Shown piece after piece: positions 21,727 to 31,592 of a DNA stretch of 33,741 bases; within the stretch, counting starts at the first letter, position 1; every line of letters starts with the position of its first letter. Below the pieces are notes generated by a model. It had not been told where the DNA came from, ran no database searches, and saw only the letters and a program-made list of their open reading frames with translations. The DNA comes from Brachionus koreanus. Lineage: Eukaryota; Rotifera; Eurotatoria; Ploima; Brachionidae. The translations under genes and the position numbers were made by a program. The stretch is taken from the NCBI GenBank assembly GCA_016987375.1, contig PJRA01000524.1:811014-844754 (forward strand). The letters are read 5' to 3'.

Positions 21727-24700
21727 TTATTCTTTTTTATGCTCATTTAAATCAAGTGACAATTTTGGAGCTGTTTCATTTACGTTTGCACGGGCTTTGT
21801 CACTCATTGGACGCTTTGTCAAAGACAAATTGCTAGTCGACTGTCTAACTTGGCCAAACGAGCAACTTTGCCCAATTGAAGTGGTAGATGCCAACTTTGA
21901 GTACTCAAGATTATGCTGCAGAATTTTAAACTCCTTGTTTTTATCAAAAAGTTTTGAATAGTCCGATGACTTGCTTGCAAATTGATAAAAATCATCTTTA
22001 AAAAATAAATAAATAAAATCTTTAAACATGTGTTTTATAAACAAAATTCACCAAAAGTTATAAATCCTTGTTTTTTCTGGTCGATTTTTTCAAACAAAAC
22101 TTTAATTTCCTCCCTTTGCATTGAAAAATTTGAGCTCAAAATTGAATGAAAGTCTTCCAAATTAACTTTGTTTATTCCATTTTTACTAAACATCTATTAA
22201 TAGAACGAATGATTAGATCTTTTTCATCAAATTTAAAATAATCTTTACCTCAAAAGCAAGTTTTAGATTTGCTTCATTGTCCTCGGGACGAGATATCAGA
22301 CATAAACCGATTAAAAATTCTCTAAAATCTATTTTTCCGTCTTTGTTCTAATTTAGATAAAAATGGATAAATAAAAATTTAGTTCAAAAATGCAAAATAC
22401 TCGGTCATATAAGTCAAACACATTATGAGTATCTGAATTGACTGGAAGATCTAGATAATTGCAGAAATCTTCAAATGTCATTTTTCCATCTTTTTTTCTG
22501 GCGAATGATGCAAATTTTTTCAACAAATCTTCACAATTATCAAAATTAATTCTTAAAAATAAAAAAAACAAAAATTAAAAAAATTGATTTAATTTAAAAT
22601 TTTATTCTACTTTAGTTTTTCTTTAATTTGAACAAATTCAATGATAGCCGATTCAAGCGGCAAATTAAGTTCTCTTGCTCGGCACATTAGTCGGCAGTCC
22701 TCATAAGAATGATTTGTGGTTATAACATTCAAAAATCTTTTATAAAAAAAATTAAATATAAGACTTCTAATTGTTAAAAAAGACCTCACTCAGCCATTTT
22801 ACTTCTCACATTGAATGCATAAAGTAATGCATCTTGCTTTTCTCCCTCATCAGGTATGTATACTGGCAAGTACTTTAAAAAATTAATTTAGTTTAGAATT
22901 TAGTATTTTAGTCAGCATTTTTTTAATCATTTAAAGCATAATTTAGAATCAGAGCATTGATTGTCATCTAGAGCTTTTTGTATTTACCTGAATCTTGATA
23001 TTTTTTAATAGTTAAAAATCATTTTCATATGTCAATTTAAACACTAGATTTTGAGAATTTTTTAAAAAGAGCTTCTGACTTGATTATTGATTAATTATTG
23101 TGAACAATTTTTTTTTTTCAACTGAAATAAAAAATTTTAAATTGATAAATACTTTCTTCCTCTGAAGACTCTTATCAGCTCTATTAAATTTTTTTAACAA
23201 ATCTTATCACCATCTATTAGACATATTTCACGAGTTACAGCTGTTGGTGTTTGACTTCAAGAAAGCCTTTGATAGCATATACAGAAAAGCCTAAAAGACC
23301 ATATTAATATAATATGGCTTGCCACAGAAAATAGTTAACTTGATAAAACTCTTCTACGATTGTAGCGTGATTCTGGAAAAAGGGCAATCTGAGGGCTTTA
23401 AAGTGTGTACAGGAAAACAATTGTCAATGCGAGAGGTAGACAATGGGAGTTAACAGCAAAGCTTTGCTGATGATCTGGTGTTAATATCTAATACAGAAAA
23501 GCATTATATATTATATATTACATGCATATGCATAGGAAGACACAAGATTTGGCGAACAAGGCTAAACCAACTGAACTCAATTGATGATTCACAAGTCAAG
23601 TGTGTAAACGAATTTATATATTTAAGAAGCGCCATCAGTAAAGCAATGTGACCACAAAGAGTACCTTTGCGAGACTACGACCAGCTTAGAAATCAGCCAA
23701 CTATAGCAAGGAAATCAAAATCAAAAAATTCAATTTTGATAATTTATTAATGGCTTTTATCGAATTAAATTTTGTCTATGATCAACAAGATTACCAAGAT
23801 TTTCCTTTTTAATAAAAATTTTTTTAGAATTAAACAAAGAGTTAGACACATTATTTTGAAGAGCATTCAATTCTGCTTATTTTAACACTAGGAGCACCAA
23901 GCAATTTTTCACGTTTTTGTAATTCAATAATATTTTATAAAAAAACTATAAAAATTATATAAAGTAATATAATTTTTTAAAGACAACTTTAAAATCAATA
24001 TAAATCAAAAGAGATATATTCATTTGAAAAATCTATTCAAAAGATAAGAGGATTTAAAAATTTTTTAAACGAGTCATTTTGACTCGTTTGGTGCTTCTAG
24101 AGTTAAAAATTTAAAATGACTTAAAGTTTAAAAATTACTATGATGCTAAAAGTAAAAATATCTAAACTTTTAAAAAATGCAAAATTTTATCTCTCAACAT
24201 TATACTTTCTTTCATTTGAATAAAACAAGTGAAGATATAAGCTAAAATTAGAAAAAAATAGATTTCATTCCAAATTTTTGAGACTGAAATGTTATTTAAA
24301 AAATTTCTATTTTTTATTTCAAAAAATTTTAAAAAGTATTAAATCTTGAAAATATAAATTAAATTTTATTCAATTTTAATAAAAATAAATAAAACAACTT
24401 ACATGCACTTCCATTTTATTGTTAAATTGACAAAGAGTTAACAAAGAGACTTTGAAAACACTGAAACCTTGCCATGTCCATGTAATTGTATTCATTTTAT
24501 TCCTATATTTAATGACCACTGGTTGAACAGGTAGTTTTGGAATGAAAGCTCCTTTGGAAAGAAAATTAAAAGCCAAAATTTTTTTTCATGTTGAGCTACC
24601 TGGTTTGAAGTTGATCAGACAAGATCCATTAGTGGTAGTGCCCTCAGGAAAAATAAGAACCTGAGGCCAGTCGCTTTTCGGATCCGATCGGTCAATTATT

Positions 24701-25354
24701 GTTTGAACAGTTATTTGTTTGTTGTTAACATCCTCACGTCTGACTAGAATAGGCTGAACTGCGCGCACAACTCTGCCCATTATTGGCAATCTGCCGTTTT
24801 CAGCGCGAGAAATAGCCGTAGGTAAACCAAGAATAAAGAAAAGAAAAGCATCAAAATAGCTTGTATGAGGCGCGGCCACAAATATGGTTGACTCTTCACG
24901 GCTGCATCTTTTTCCAAATTTTTTAATCGAGTGAAAACCGCAACAAAACGCCAACGATCGGCCGAGAAATCTCAGTATGCCACGCGCTCTTTTGCGCCAG
25001 CCTTTCAATGGCACCAATTTCAGGTCCTCTTGACTCAAACCCACAGTCATTACAAGTCCGATTAGCATAGACAAAAAAAATATGACCGATATACACAGTA
25101 ACCGAATTGGCAAAAGCAAAATTCCACCAAAAATCAGCTATATTTTAATTTTTTTATTAATTTTTAAATAGTGCTTTATTTTTTAGAAAAAAAAATACTT
25201 GCAACCACTGGTACCATTTTAGCTTGATATGATGATAAAATGGATTTTTGACAATAGGCTCAAGCAGAGAGTTCTCGCGCAAAATTTTGCTATATTCTCG
25301 TCTATCTGTCAAAGATGAAAAATCCGATACTCTATTTGCGCATGTGGATGACAT
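21727..25354 (-). CDS. LPCAT: Lysophospholipid acyltransferase with EF-hands (LPCAT1/2-like)
   Basis: Nine exons on the minus strand: 25354-25199, 25137-24600, 24551-24403, 22872-22790, 22736-22611, 22551-22401, 22347-22249, 22193-22052 and 21995-21727. All junctions are GT..AG with matching phases, giving 570 residues (human LPCAT1/2 are ~534-544). The family transfers acyl groups from acyl-CoA to lysophosphatidylcholine or lyso-PAF at the ER or lipid droplets. Visible features: a hydrophobic membrane segment at ~53-85; acyltransferase motif I HTSYFD with the HX4D pair His143/Asp148; the motif EGTTTNGS with Glu217; and NFKPGAFIP and TITWTWQGFSVF, both strongly family-like. A canonical EF-hand loop DRNKDGKIDFRE follows at 400-411, then two weaker ones (around SKNGINKV and DQKKQGFITF) that lack several calcium ligands. 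The C-terminus HKKE is not a strict dilysine signal. Intron 3 is 1530 bp; the others with listed ends are 48-102 bp. Member 1 versus 2 cannot be decided. Confidence 0.93.
23208..23700 (+). pseudogene. Non-LTR retrotransposon reverse-transcriptase remnant
   Basis: In one plus-strand frame the sequence reads HHLLDIFHELQLLVFDFKKAFDSIYRKA, a textbook RT A-domain (catalytic Asp in FDFKKAFDS). After in-frame stops come YGLPQKIVNLIKLFYDCS and EGFKVCTG, then FADDLVLISNTEKH (codons from 23463), the RT C-domain with both aspartates. Further on, VKCVNEFIYLRSAISK resembles the conserved VDSFTYLGSxIS segment downstream of many LINE RTs. Several stops and the loss of most sequence between the A and C domains show it is dead. 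It runs opposite to the host gene, inside its third intron. RTE, Jockey or CR1-like affinity cannot be settled by eye. Confidence 0.85.
23815..24203 (-). mobile_element. Mariner-element end (second copy), split by a MITE
   Basis: The segments 23815-23881 and 24107-24203 match 31023-31095 and the right end (to 31250) of the mariner element at 30487-31248, in the same orientation. The longest shared blocks include AACAAAGAGTTAGACACAT and TTTTGAAGAGCATT. The outer end at about 24172-24200 (TGCAAAATTTTATCTCTCAACAT) matches that element's right terminal repeat. The 217-bp MITE plus its TTAA interrupts the alignment exactly. Only the transposase-upstream end is retained; no coding part remains. Confidence 0.75.
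23886..24102. mobile_element. piggyBac-like MITE, 217 bp, TTAA target site
   Basis: Flanked by TTAA on both sides (23882-23885 and 24103-24106). The left end CACTAGGAGCACCAAGC (23886-23902) is complementary to the right end (24086-24102), which read inward is CTCTAGAAGCACCAAAC; 14 of 17 positions agree. A subterminal hairpin AAACGAGTCA-TTT-TGACTCGTTT (24067-24089) abuts the right repeat. TTAA duplication and short CACTAG-type ends are typical of piggyBac-superfamily elements. It has no coding frame, so it is non-autonomous. It has inserted into an older mariner remnant. Confidence 0.82.
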
Positions 25355-27159
25355 TTTTTTTTGCTAAAAAATATTAAAATTTAAAATGAGAAAAACATTT
25401 TTTTAATAAATAATATGAGCTAATAAGGTTTTATTAATAAATGATACAGATTCTACTCTGAATTGAGTGACTTTTGAAATTTCGTAGAATAGAATTTTTT
25501 TCTTTCTTTATTTTTTGGCCTGAAATTTTCATATAAATTATGATTAATACATTGAAATTTATGTTCGAGTGAAAACAATTTTTTTATTATTAATTTATTT
25601 TAAATATAATAAGCCAAACGGTAGTTAGATATTGTTTAGAAAAAGAGGAGAATAATTTAGGCGCGTTTTCTTTTCAACAAAAATTCATGCTTATTTTTGG
25701 TCTAAGAAATTGTCTTAGTTTTTTTTTTCTTTTTCAAAATAAATAGTGTAAAAATAATCAAATTTATTTATTTTTTTAATCAAATGTGAAAGTTCGAATT
25801 GATGGGCCTAAAATCAAATTTTTTTTTTTTTTATTTTATTTTATTTTTGAATAAAAATTGTCTATAAATTATGAAAAATTTATGTTCAACAAAAGCAACG
25901 CTTCAGGAAATAAAATTTTCTTTTCTTTTTTCTAAATAATCTTGGTGATTTTTAGCCCGATCATTAGGATCATTAAATTTTGAATTCATTTACAAAAAGA
26001 ACATATTTTTTTGTAGACTAATCAGGTCAAAATAAAAATGATCAATTCAATTTTGTGAGCTTTTCTTCATATTTATTTTCAAATTTTTCTAAATTAATAA
26101 AAAAAACCTATTCATTCTCATGTTCAATAGATTTTCTTATCCGAATTTTAAATAAAAGCAACAAAACTAAAACACGAACCAAACCTGTTCGCGGTCTAAT
26201 TAGAATAAAATTAATTTATTCAAGTAAAAATATTGCTTTGACTAGTGGACACAATTAAATTGTCAGTGAAGCAAGACTAATTTTTAAAAGTTGCAACAAA
26301 TTGCTTTAGTTTAGAAGGCTATGGGAAATGCAAAAAAACCAATGGGGCTATAAAATTCAGTTGAAAAGCGCTTTTTGTATCAAAGGCCCAAATTAAAAGC
26401 TAAGGCTATTTGTTATTAAATAAAGCGCTATTCTAATTTTTGCTTTTCAATAAAGCTTGATTTAAGTCCGAGCCCAAAAGGGGCCAGCAATTCGTTTCAC
26501 TTGTCACAATATTTATTCGTTTGGATTTAGGTTAATTATTTTCTTAAAACTATTTCTTTATATCGTTGAAGCAAATATAATTCATTATTATTAAAATATA
26601 CATAGTCGGCTCTGGTAATAAAGCTAGCTGAAATTTTTGAAATTCAAATTTAATGAATTTTAACTAATTGCAATTACATAAAATAGGAAGCTTTCGAGCC
26701 ATGATAAGTGCGAGCTTGTATCTCATTTCATTTCATTTCAGTCAGCTAATAATTGTATGATTTTTTCATATTAGTAAATTAATTTTTTTCTCATATATTT
26801 TTCTAATTTAGGTCAAGCAAAGATACTCAAGTGTAAAAACAATCAAGATATACTTTTATTTAATTCATTTTTTTATTTTAATACTTTTTTTTTCTATTTT
26901 GTGAACTTGATTGATTTGCTGGCACAAACCTTGTTTGTATTAGGATGCGGATATTTTTATTGCAAACAAAAATTTAAAATTTATTTGATTTTAAATGCTT
27001 GTTACCATGGTTTCATGACTTAATAATCCACAACAAGAAGGAAACTAGGCTTTTACTAGTATGTTTTTGTTAATTTAACTCAAATCAAACAAAAACAAAT
27101 TGTAAATCTTTTATAGTTTTATCGATATTTTACAAGCAGTTGAATTTTCCAGTATTTTC

Positions 27160-27197
27160 TTGCCGACTGGTCGGAAAAAAATATTTTTTCTCGGCAA
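27160..27197. repeat. Hairpin TTGCCGA / TCGGCAA
   Basis: Seven-base arms at 27160-27166 and 27191-27197, with inner CCGAC-TG-GTCGG and A7/T6 tracts able to pair in alternative folds. It is more G+C rich than the surrounding DNA. No role is assigned. Confidence 0.4.
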
Positions 27198-27395
27198 AAA
27201 ATTCTTATCTTTTTTAAAGTGTATATTTTTCTTCTAATAAAATGTCAATTTAAATTTAAAATTTTTTTTATTATACTGCTATCTTCCGACATTTGGATAG
27301 CTTGAATTTGAGCAAAAATTTTGTGTGCAATAAAATTTATTTAGAACAAAAGAGCTGCATGATTAAAAGGCCCAATTTTTCTATTTACACCAAAT

Positions 27396-27419
27396 CACAC
27401 TCACACATACACACACACA
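27396..27419. repeat. CA-rich microsatellite
   Basis: An imperfect (CA)n tract, CACACTCACACATACACACA and onward. A simple repeat with no further inference. Confidence 0.75.
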
Positions 27420-27813
27420 AAATAATCAAAAATTTTAGATGTAAAGCAATTATTTAGAGTTTATTTTTAAAATATTTGACTTTTGTTTAAATGAAATTAA
27501 ATATCAAGCAGTTTTGAAAAATAAATTCATTATTTCGGATGATTTCTCAAAATATTTTTAAATAAGACAACCTATTTAATTTAAGTAAGAATTTTTTTTT
27601 TGGCACTTAATTTCAAAAATTTATTTAATTCAATTTTTTAGTATCAAATTGAAAATGGATTTTTTTTTATAAGATTTTATATTTAATTTTTTATATTTAA
27701 AAACTGAAACTTAGAAAAAAAAAATTTTTGGCGTATAAATTAAAGGCCATTTCAAGTATATTTGTTAGAATTTAGCTAAAATTGGATTTATTGATTTTTT
27801 TCAAAAATTGCGC

Positions 27814-27831
27814 CAATATTGCGCAATATTG
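27814..27831. repeat. 18-bp perfect palindrome CAATATTGCGCAATATTG
   Basis: It reads identically on both strands, with a GCGC centre in A/T-rich DNA, and is preceded by a partial repeat of the same motif (ATTGCGC at 27807-27813). It could be a dimeric binding site; unproven. Confidence 0.6.
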
Positions 27832-30486
27832 ATGTGAGAAAAAAAGTTACTAAAAAGTGTTTTTCCCATGATTGAAATTCAATAGAACTTTTTCAAAAGA
27901 TTAGTTTGATTTTGCTGTTATTAAATAAAAAATTCCCATTGCCTTTAATATCCGTATAGTATTTGAAAAAAATTTTGACTTTTTTTGGGTTAATGGGTTA
28001 TTAAGATGTTTTTTTTTCTCAATAGTTATAAAAATAAAGAAATTTAAAAGATAAACTATTTTTGCTTTTAAAATGTTTTGAAGGGCGAAAAAACAAAAAA
28101 TATTGTTGTCAATTTTAATTTAGAATGAGCCTAGTTTGCCCAAGGATTATTGTATTTGTAAATGTTCGGCGCTTTGTATCAAGCTGATCTCTAGGATAAA
28201 TATTGTTTGACCAATTGAATAGGAAAACATTTGCCTCGATGAGCTGCTTTAGAAACTGATCAGTGCTCTCTCTCTAAATCAAACGAAACAGGTGGATAAA
28301 TAAAAAATAAATAAATCAAGCATCTTGAAAGCATTTACGCTTCGTCAAATATTTAAATAAAATCCTCATTGACTATCAATCTCTGACATAAATAGTTATA
28401 TTCTATCTTCATTAATTTTTGAAATGAATTCAATTAAATATCAATTAAGAACTTGATCTGAATAGGGTGTAAAAGTAGGTGTACGATTTGGAGGGTCAAT
28501 AGCTTTAATTGTCTCTTAAAAAAAATGTAGACTCTTTTTTCGAGTCGTTTTCTAAGCTGAATAAACTGTTCAATTTAGGTTATAATTATATTTCATTCAA
28601 AATATTTGGCATATTAAATTTCAAAATTCAAAAAGGATAATTCAAAAAATGCATTTTTTTTTCTTTCTAAACAGGTTTTTCAAAATTTGCTAGAAAAAAA
28701 ATTTGAAGTTTTTTTCTAATTTTGTAATAAATCAGACCAAATTTGTAATATTCTACCTTTATTAGAATTTTAAGAAAAATCTAAATCTATTTACTCAGCT
28801 TACGTAATTCTCCTACTATTATTCAATTTTTGTTGATTTTTTTTATTTTAATGAAAATAAGTTTATTTGTTAAGATGAATTTATGTATGTGTATTTGATT
28901 TTTTTGTTAAATTGACACCATGGCACAGAAAAGAATTGCTTCGTAAGTCAATTTTATCACTCTTGAACGGTCCGAAAAAAACCTAAATTTAAAACTTTGT
29001 AATTAATTAAATTCAATTAATTTTCAAAAGAATAGCAATTACTTAACTTAATAGACCTAAATTTATGACCCTTAAAATTGATGTTTAGTTAAATAGTCGA
29101 CACAAATTAATTCAATAGTTACAAAAGACTTTTAGAGAATAGCTCAATATACAATAGAGTAATTTTATTTTTTGGATATTTAAGACTATTAAATTTTTGT
29201 TGAGAAAAAAAAAAAAAAAACATAATTTTTTTTTTAAACGCTGACATTAAACACATTTTTGTTAAAAGCTAAAAATAGAGATTTGCCAATATTTATCCAA
29301 GATTTTGTGATTAAAAGTTTAATTTGAAAATTAAATCGAAAATACAATTTATTTAAGCTTATCCCCCTATTTTATGTAGATTAGATTGAAATAAGAAAAA
29401 AATAAAATTATGCAAACTTTTATTAAAGAGATTTTTTTAAGCGGAATAATAATTTTTTTTTTAATTCAAAAGTTATTGTACGGTTTGAGTTTGAGCTTGA
29501 TTTTGCTTCATTAATTAGTTTTTTAATTTTTTTTCTAAGTTATCATAATAAACTAAAACTTTAATAAATTAAAACAAAGTAGAAATATTTTTATTTTCCA
29601 AACTCTTTAATTTATATAGGTTTAAAATAAAAAAAAAGGTAATTGTTAAAAAAATAGTCATATTTTCCTAACGAATAGAGCTCGGGTTTCTTTGTCATTT
29701 ATCTCGGACTCGCTGCTTTTAGCAATTTAGAACAAGCAAAAATTTAAATTGCTCATCAACGAGGTTATCTAGATTTTCGATACCTTATTTTGCTAGTCAA
29801 AATTTACTAGCTCTTAAAAAAATAAATTTTAATGTTTTCATCCATTATCATTATTTTTTTCCAAATTTAAAAGTTAAAATGTTTTCAAAATCTAATTCAT
29901 CATAGAACAAAAATTTGTTTTTTGTTTTTGTTTTCAAATTGGTTCTTGATGAGCACCTATGTTATTTTCAAAATTTTTAACATGTTCATTAAATCAAGTT
30001 TTTTGGGCTAAATAATAAAAAGGAATAATGAATTCAACTTTTATTTGACTGATCGAAATAAATTCTATGTGTAAACTAGTAAAATTAAGTAATTCTAGAA
30101 CTAGAATTTGAATTTAATATGTTAGTTTGAGAAAACAATTTGTAGTCCAAAAGCAATCAAATTCTATTTATCTGAATTATCTCTTTTTTTATATTAAGAA
30201 ATTTTTTCAAATATTTTTCTTTAGTAAATCATTGTATAAAATTTTTTTTACTATGCAATTTACTTAAGAATCAAAGTATTTTATTGTTGGAAAATTTGAA
30301 GATATTTAAAACCTTTATATTTCTTTTAGTTGAATTTTTTTTGCAAAATATTAAAAATTTTCAAGTAGTGGTCTTGAAAAGACGAAATTCGATTACATAA
30401 CAAAGAAAGTTTGCGAAATGGGTTTTAGAAAGTGAACATAGGTTAAAGTCAATTTTAAAATTCCTGTATATTCAAAGAATATTGGT

Positions 30487-31248
30487 GTTGAGTCAAAAAA
30501 TTTTGCGTCTTTTTTATATTTTTCTAATTTATAAATAAAAAAAGCAATAGTTAGCTAATGGTCAAAATATGAACCTTTATTTTCGTTAGTTTTTGGCCAT
30601 CTACCAGCAAGTAGTTCGATTCCTCTTTTGTACCATTTTCGGCTTTTAGAGCCAAAAACCTTTCTTTTGTTTTTTCTTCTAATTTTATTTTTGTTTTTCT
30701 AACTGTATGAGGTCTAGCTTTATCTTGAAGAAACAAATCTAGCTTTTGGTTGACCAAAAAAGGATATTTTTCTTGAAGTGAAGCATACATTCGTTCTAAT
30801 TGCTAAAAATAAAGTTCACCACGACCATTTGAATCAAACACCAAGGTGTATTACCCCTTGGAAATTTTATCAAACACTCACTAAAACTTTTTTCATGCTG
30901 ACTAAGCTGGTTAAGATGAGTCCAAACACTAATTTTGTGGTGATTAAACTTTATTTCAATAATGACGTAACAGTACCACGATTTCACAAAATTTTCAAAA
31001 ATTCAAAATCAAAATCATGTTTCAAAATTTTTTTAGAATTTAATAAACAAAGAGTTAGACACATCATTTTGAAGAGCATTTAATTCTGTTTATTTTTTAC
31101 ATGATGTGACTTAAATTAATTCAATAATTCAATCTTATGAAAATTTCATATTTTTTTTTACTAACCCTTTAAGTTTCAGAACTACAAAGTTATTAGAATG
31201 AAAAAAATATCCAAGCTTTAAAAAAAACGCAAAATTGTATGACACAAC
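30487..31248 (-). mobile_element. Deleted mariner element with both terminal repeats
   Basis: The left end (30487-30514) begins GTTGAGTCAAAAAATTTTGC and the right end (31221-31248), read inward, begins GTTGTGTCATACAATTTTGC; 24 of 28 positions agree. The ends may extend slightly further (left flank ATTGGT). Between them is a decayed mariner transposase on the minus strand. At 762 bp it is well short of the ~1.3 kb of full mariners, from internal deletions. A second, partial copy lies in intron 3 of the LPCAT-like gene. Confidence 0.85.
30555..30987 (-). pseudogene. Mariner transposase pseudogene
   Basis: Reading the minus strand across frames recovers mariner landmarks in order. First comes NHHKISVWTHLNQLS, like the second helix-turn-helix region; then a DSNGRGELYF strand, a stop, QLERMYASLQEKYPFLVNQ and LFLQDKARPHTVRKTK, which carries the second catalytic Asp of the D,D34D triad. 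After a deletion comes the C-terminus KWYKRGIELLAGRWPK followed by TNENKGSYFDH and a TAG stop (30555-30557), matching the usual FYKRGIEnLPeRWqK...NGsYFD ending. Frameshifts lie between these blocks. The segment with the third Asp (PHPPYSPDLAPSD region) is deleted, so it cannot be active. Confidence 0.85.
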
Positions 31249-31592
31249 ATAAAAGAAAATCAAAATCATTTTAGAAAAAAAAAAACATTTAATAACAAGG
31301 AAACTTTTTTTTTTGAAGAAAAATTTTATCCAGAATATTCAAAATATTTTTGCCAAATTATCCCATAAAAAAAAAAGAATTTAAAATTCAATTTATTTAA
31401 AACTTAATTTTTTATTTTGCTGTTTAAATAAAACTATGGTCCGTTGTTTATGATATTTTTAAAGTTTTTGTTTTTTAAAAATTTTTTAATTTAGATTATG
31501 ATGAATTTAACTTAAAATCGACACAAAAAAAAATTCGATTCAAAAATAAAATTTAATTATTATAAATAAAAAATACATATAAATAGTCAACT
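31249..31592. other. Upstream region of the LRR-Ig gene
   Basis: About 340 bp of A+T-rich DNA between the mariner element and the receptor start codon. TATAAATA occurs at 31561-31568, about 25 nt before the start codon, and AAATAG ends at 31586, six nt before it. Either could be promoter or splice-acceptor sequence, or chance in this composition. Confidence 0.35.

Larger units (their letters stand above)
22873..24402 (-). other. Intron 3 of the LPCAT-like gene, filled with transposon debris
   Basis: The only long intron of the gene (1530 bp against 48-102 bp). It joins exon 3 (ending FNNKMEVH) to exon 4 (starting YLPVYIPDEGEK) in phase 0, with donor GTAAGT and acceptor TTTAAAG. It contains a LINE remnant, a mariner end and a piggyBac-like MITE, which account for more than half its length. 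Confidence 0.85.
25355..30486. other. ~5-kb A+T-rich intergenic region
   Basis: No gene or RNA gene could be supported. A 67-codon frame at 26055-26258 ends in a somewhat less A/T-biased stretch (KTRTKPVRGLIRIKLIYSSK) but has no recognised domain. Also seen: a hairpin with TTGCCGA/TCGGCAA arms (27160-27197), a CA-rich microsatellite (27396-27419) and an 18-bp palindrome (27814-27831). The first part should contain the LPCAT-like promoter; a possible splice acceptor (minus-strand TTTTTTAG ending at 25364) sits 9 nt before its start codon. Confidence 0.45.

Noticed and set aside
26055..26258. 67-codon plus-strand frame
   Set aside because: Low-complexity start, no homology recognised and no splice context.
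30617..30628. GTTCGATTCCTC, similar to a tRNA B box
   Set aside because: It lies in the mariner transposase remnant, and no cloverleaf could be drawn around it.
30778..31083. 101-codon plus-strand frame
   Set aside because: Antisense to the mariner transposase pseudogene and its upstream region.
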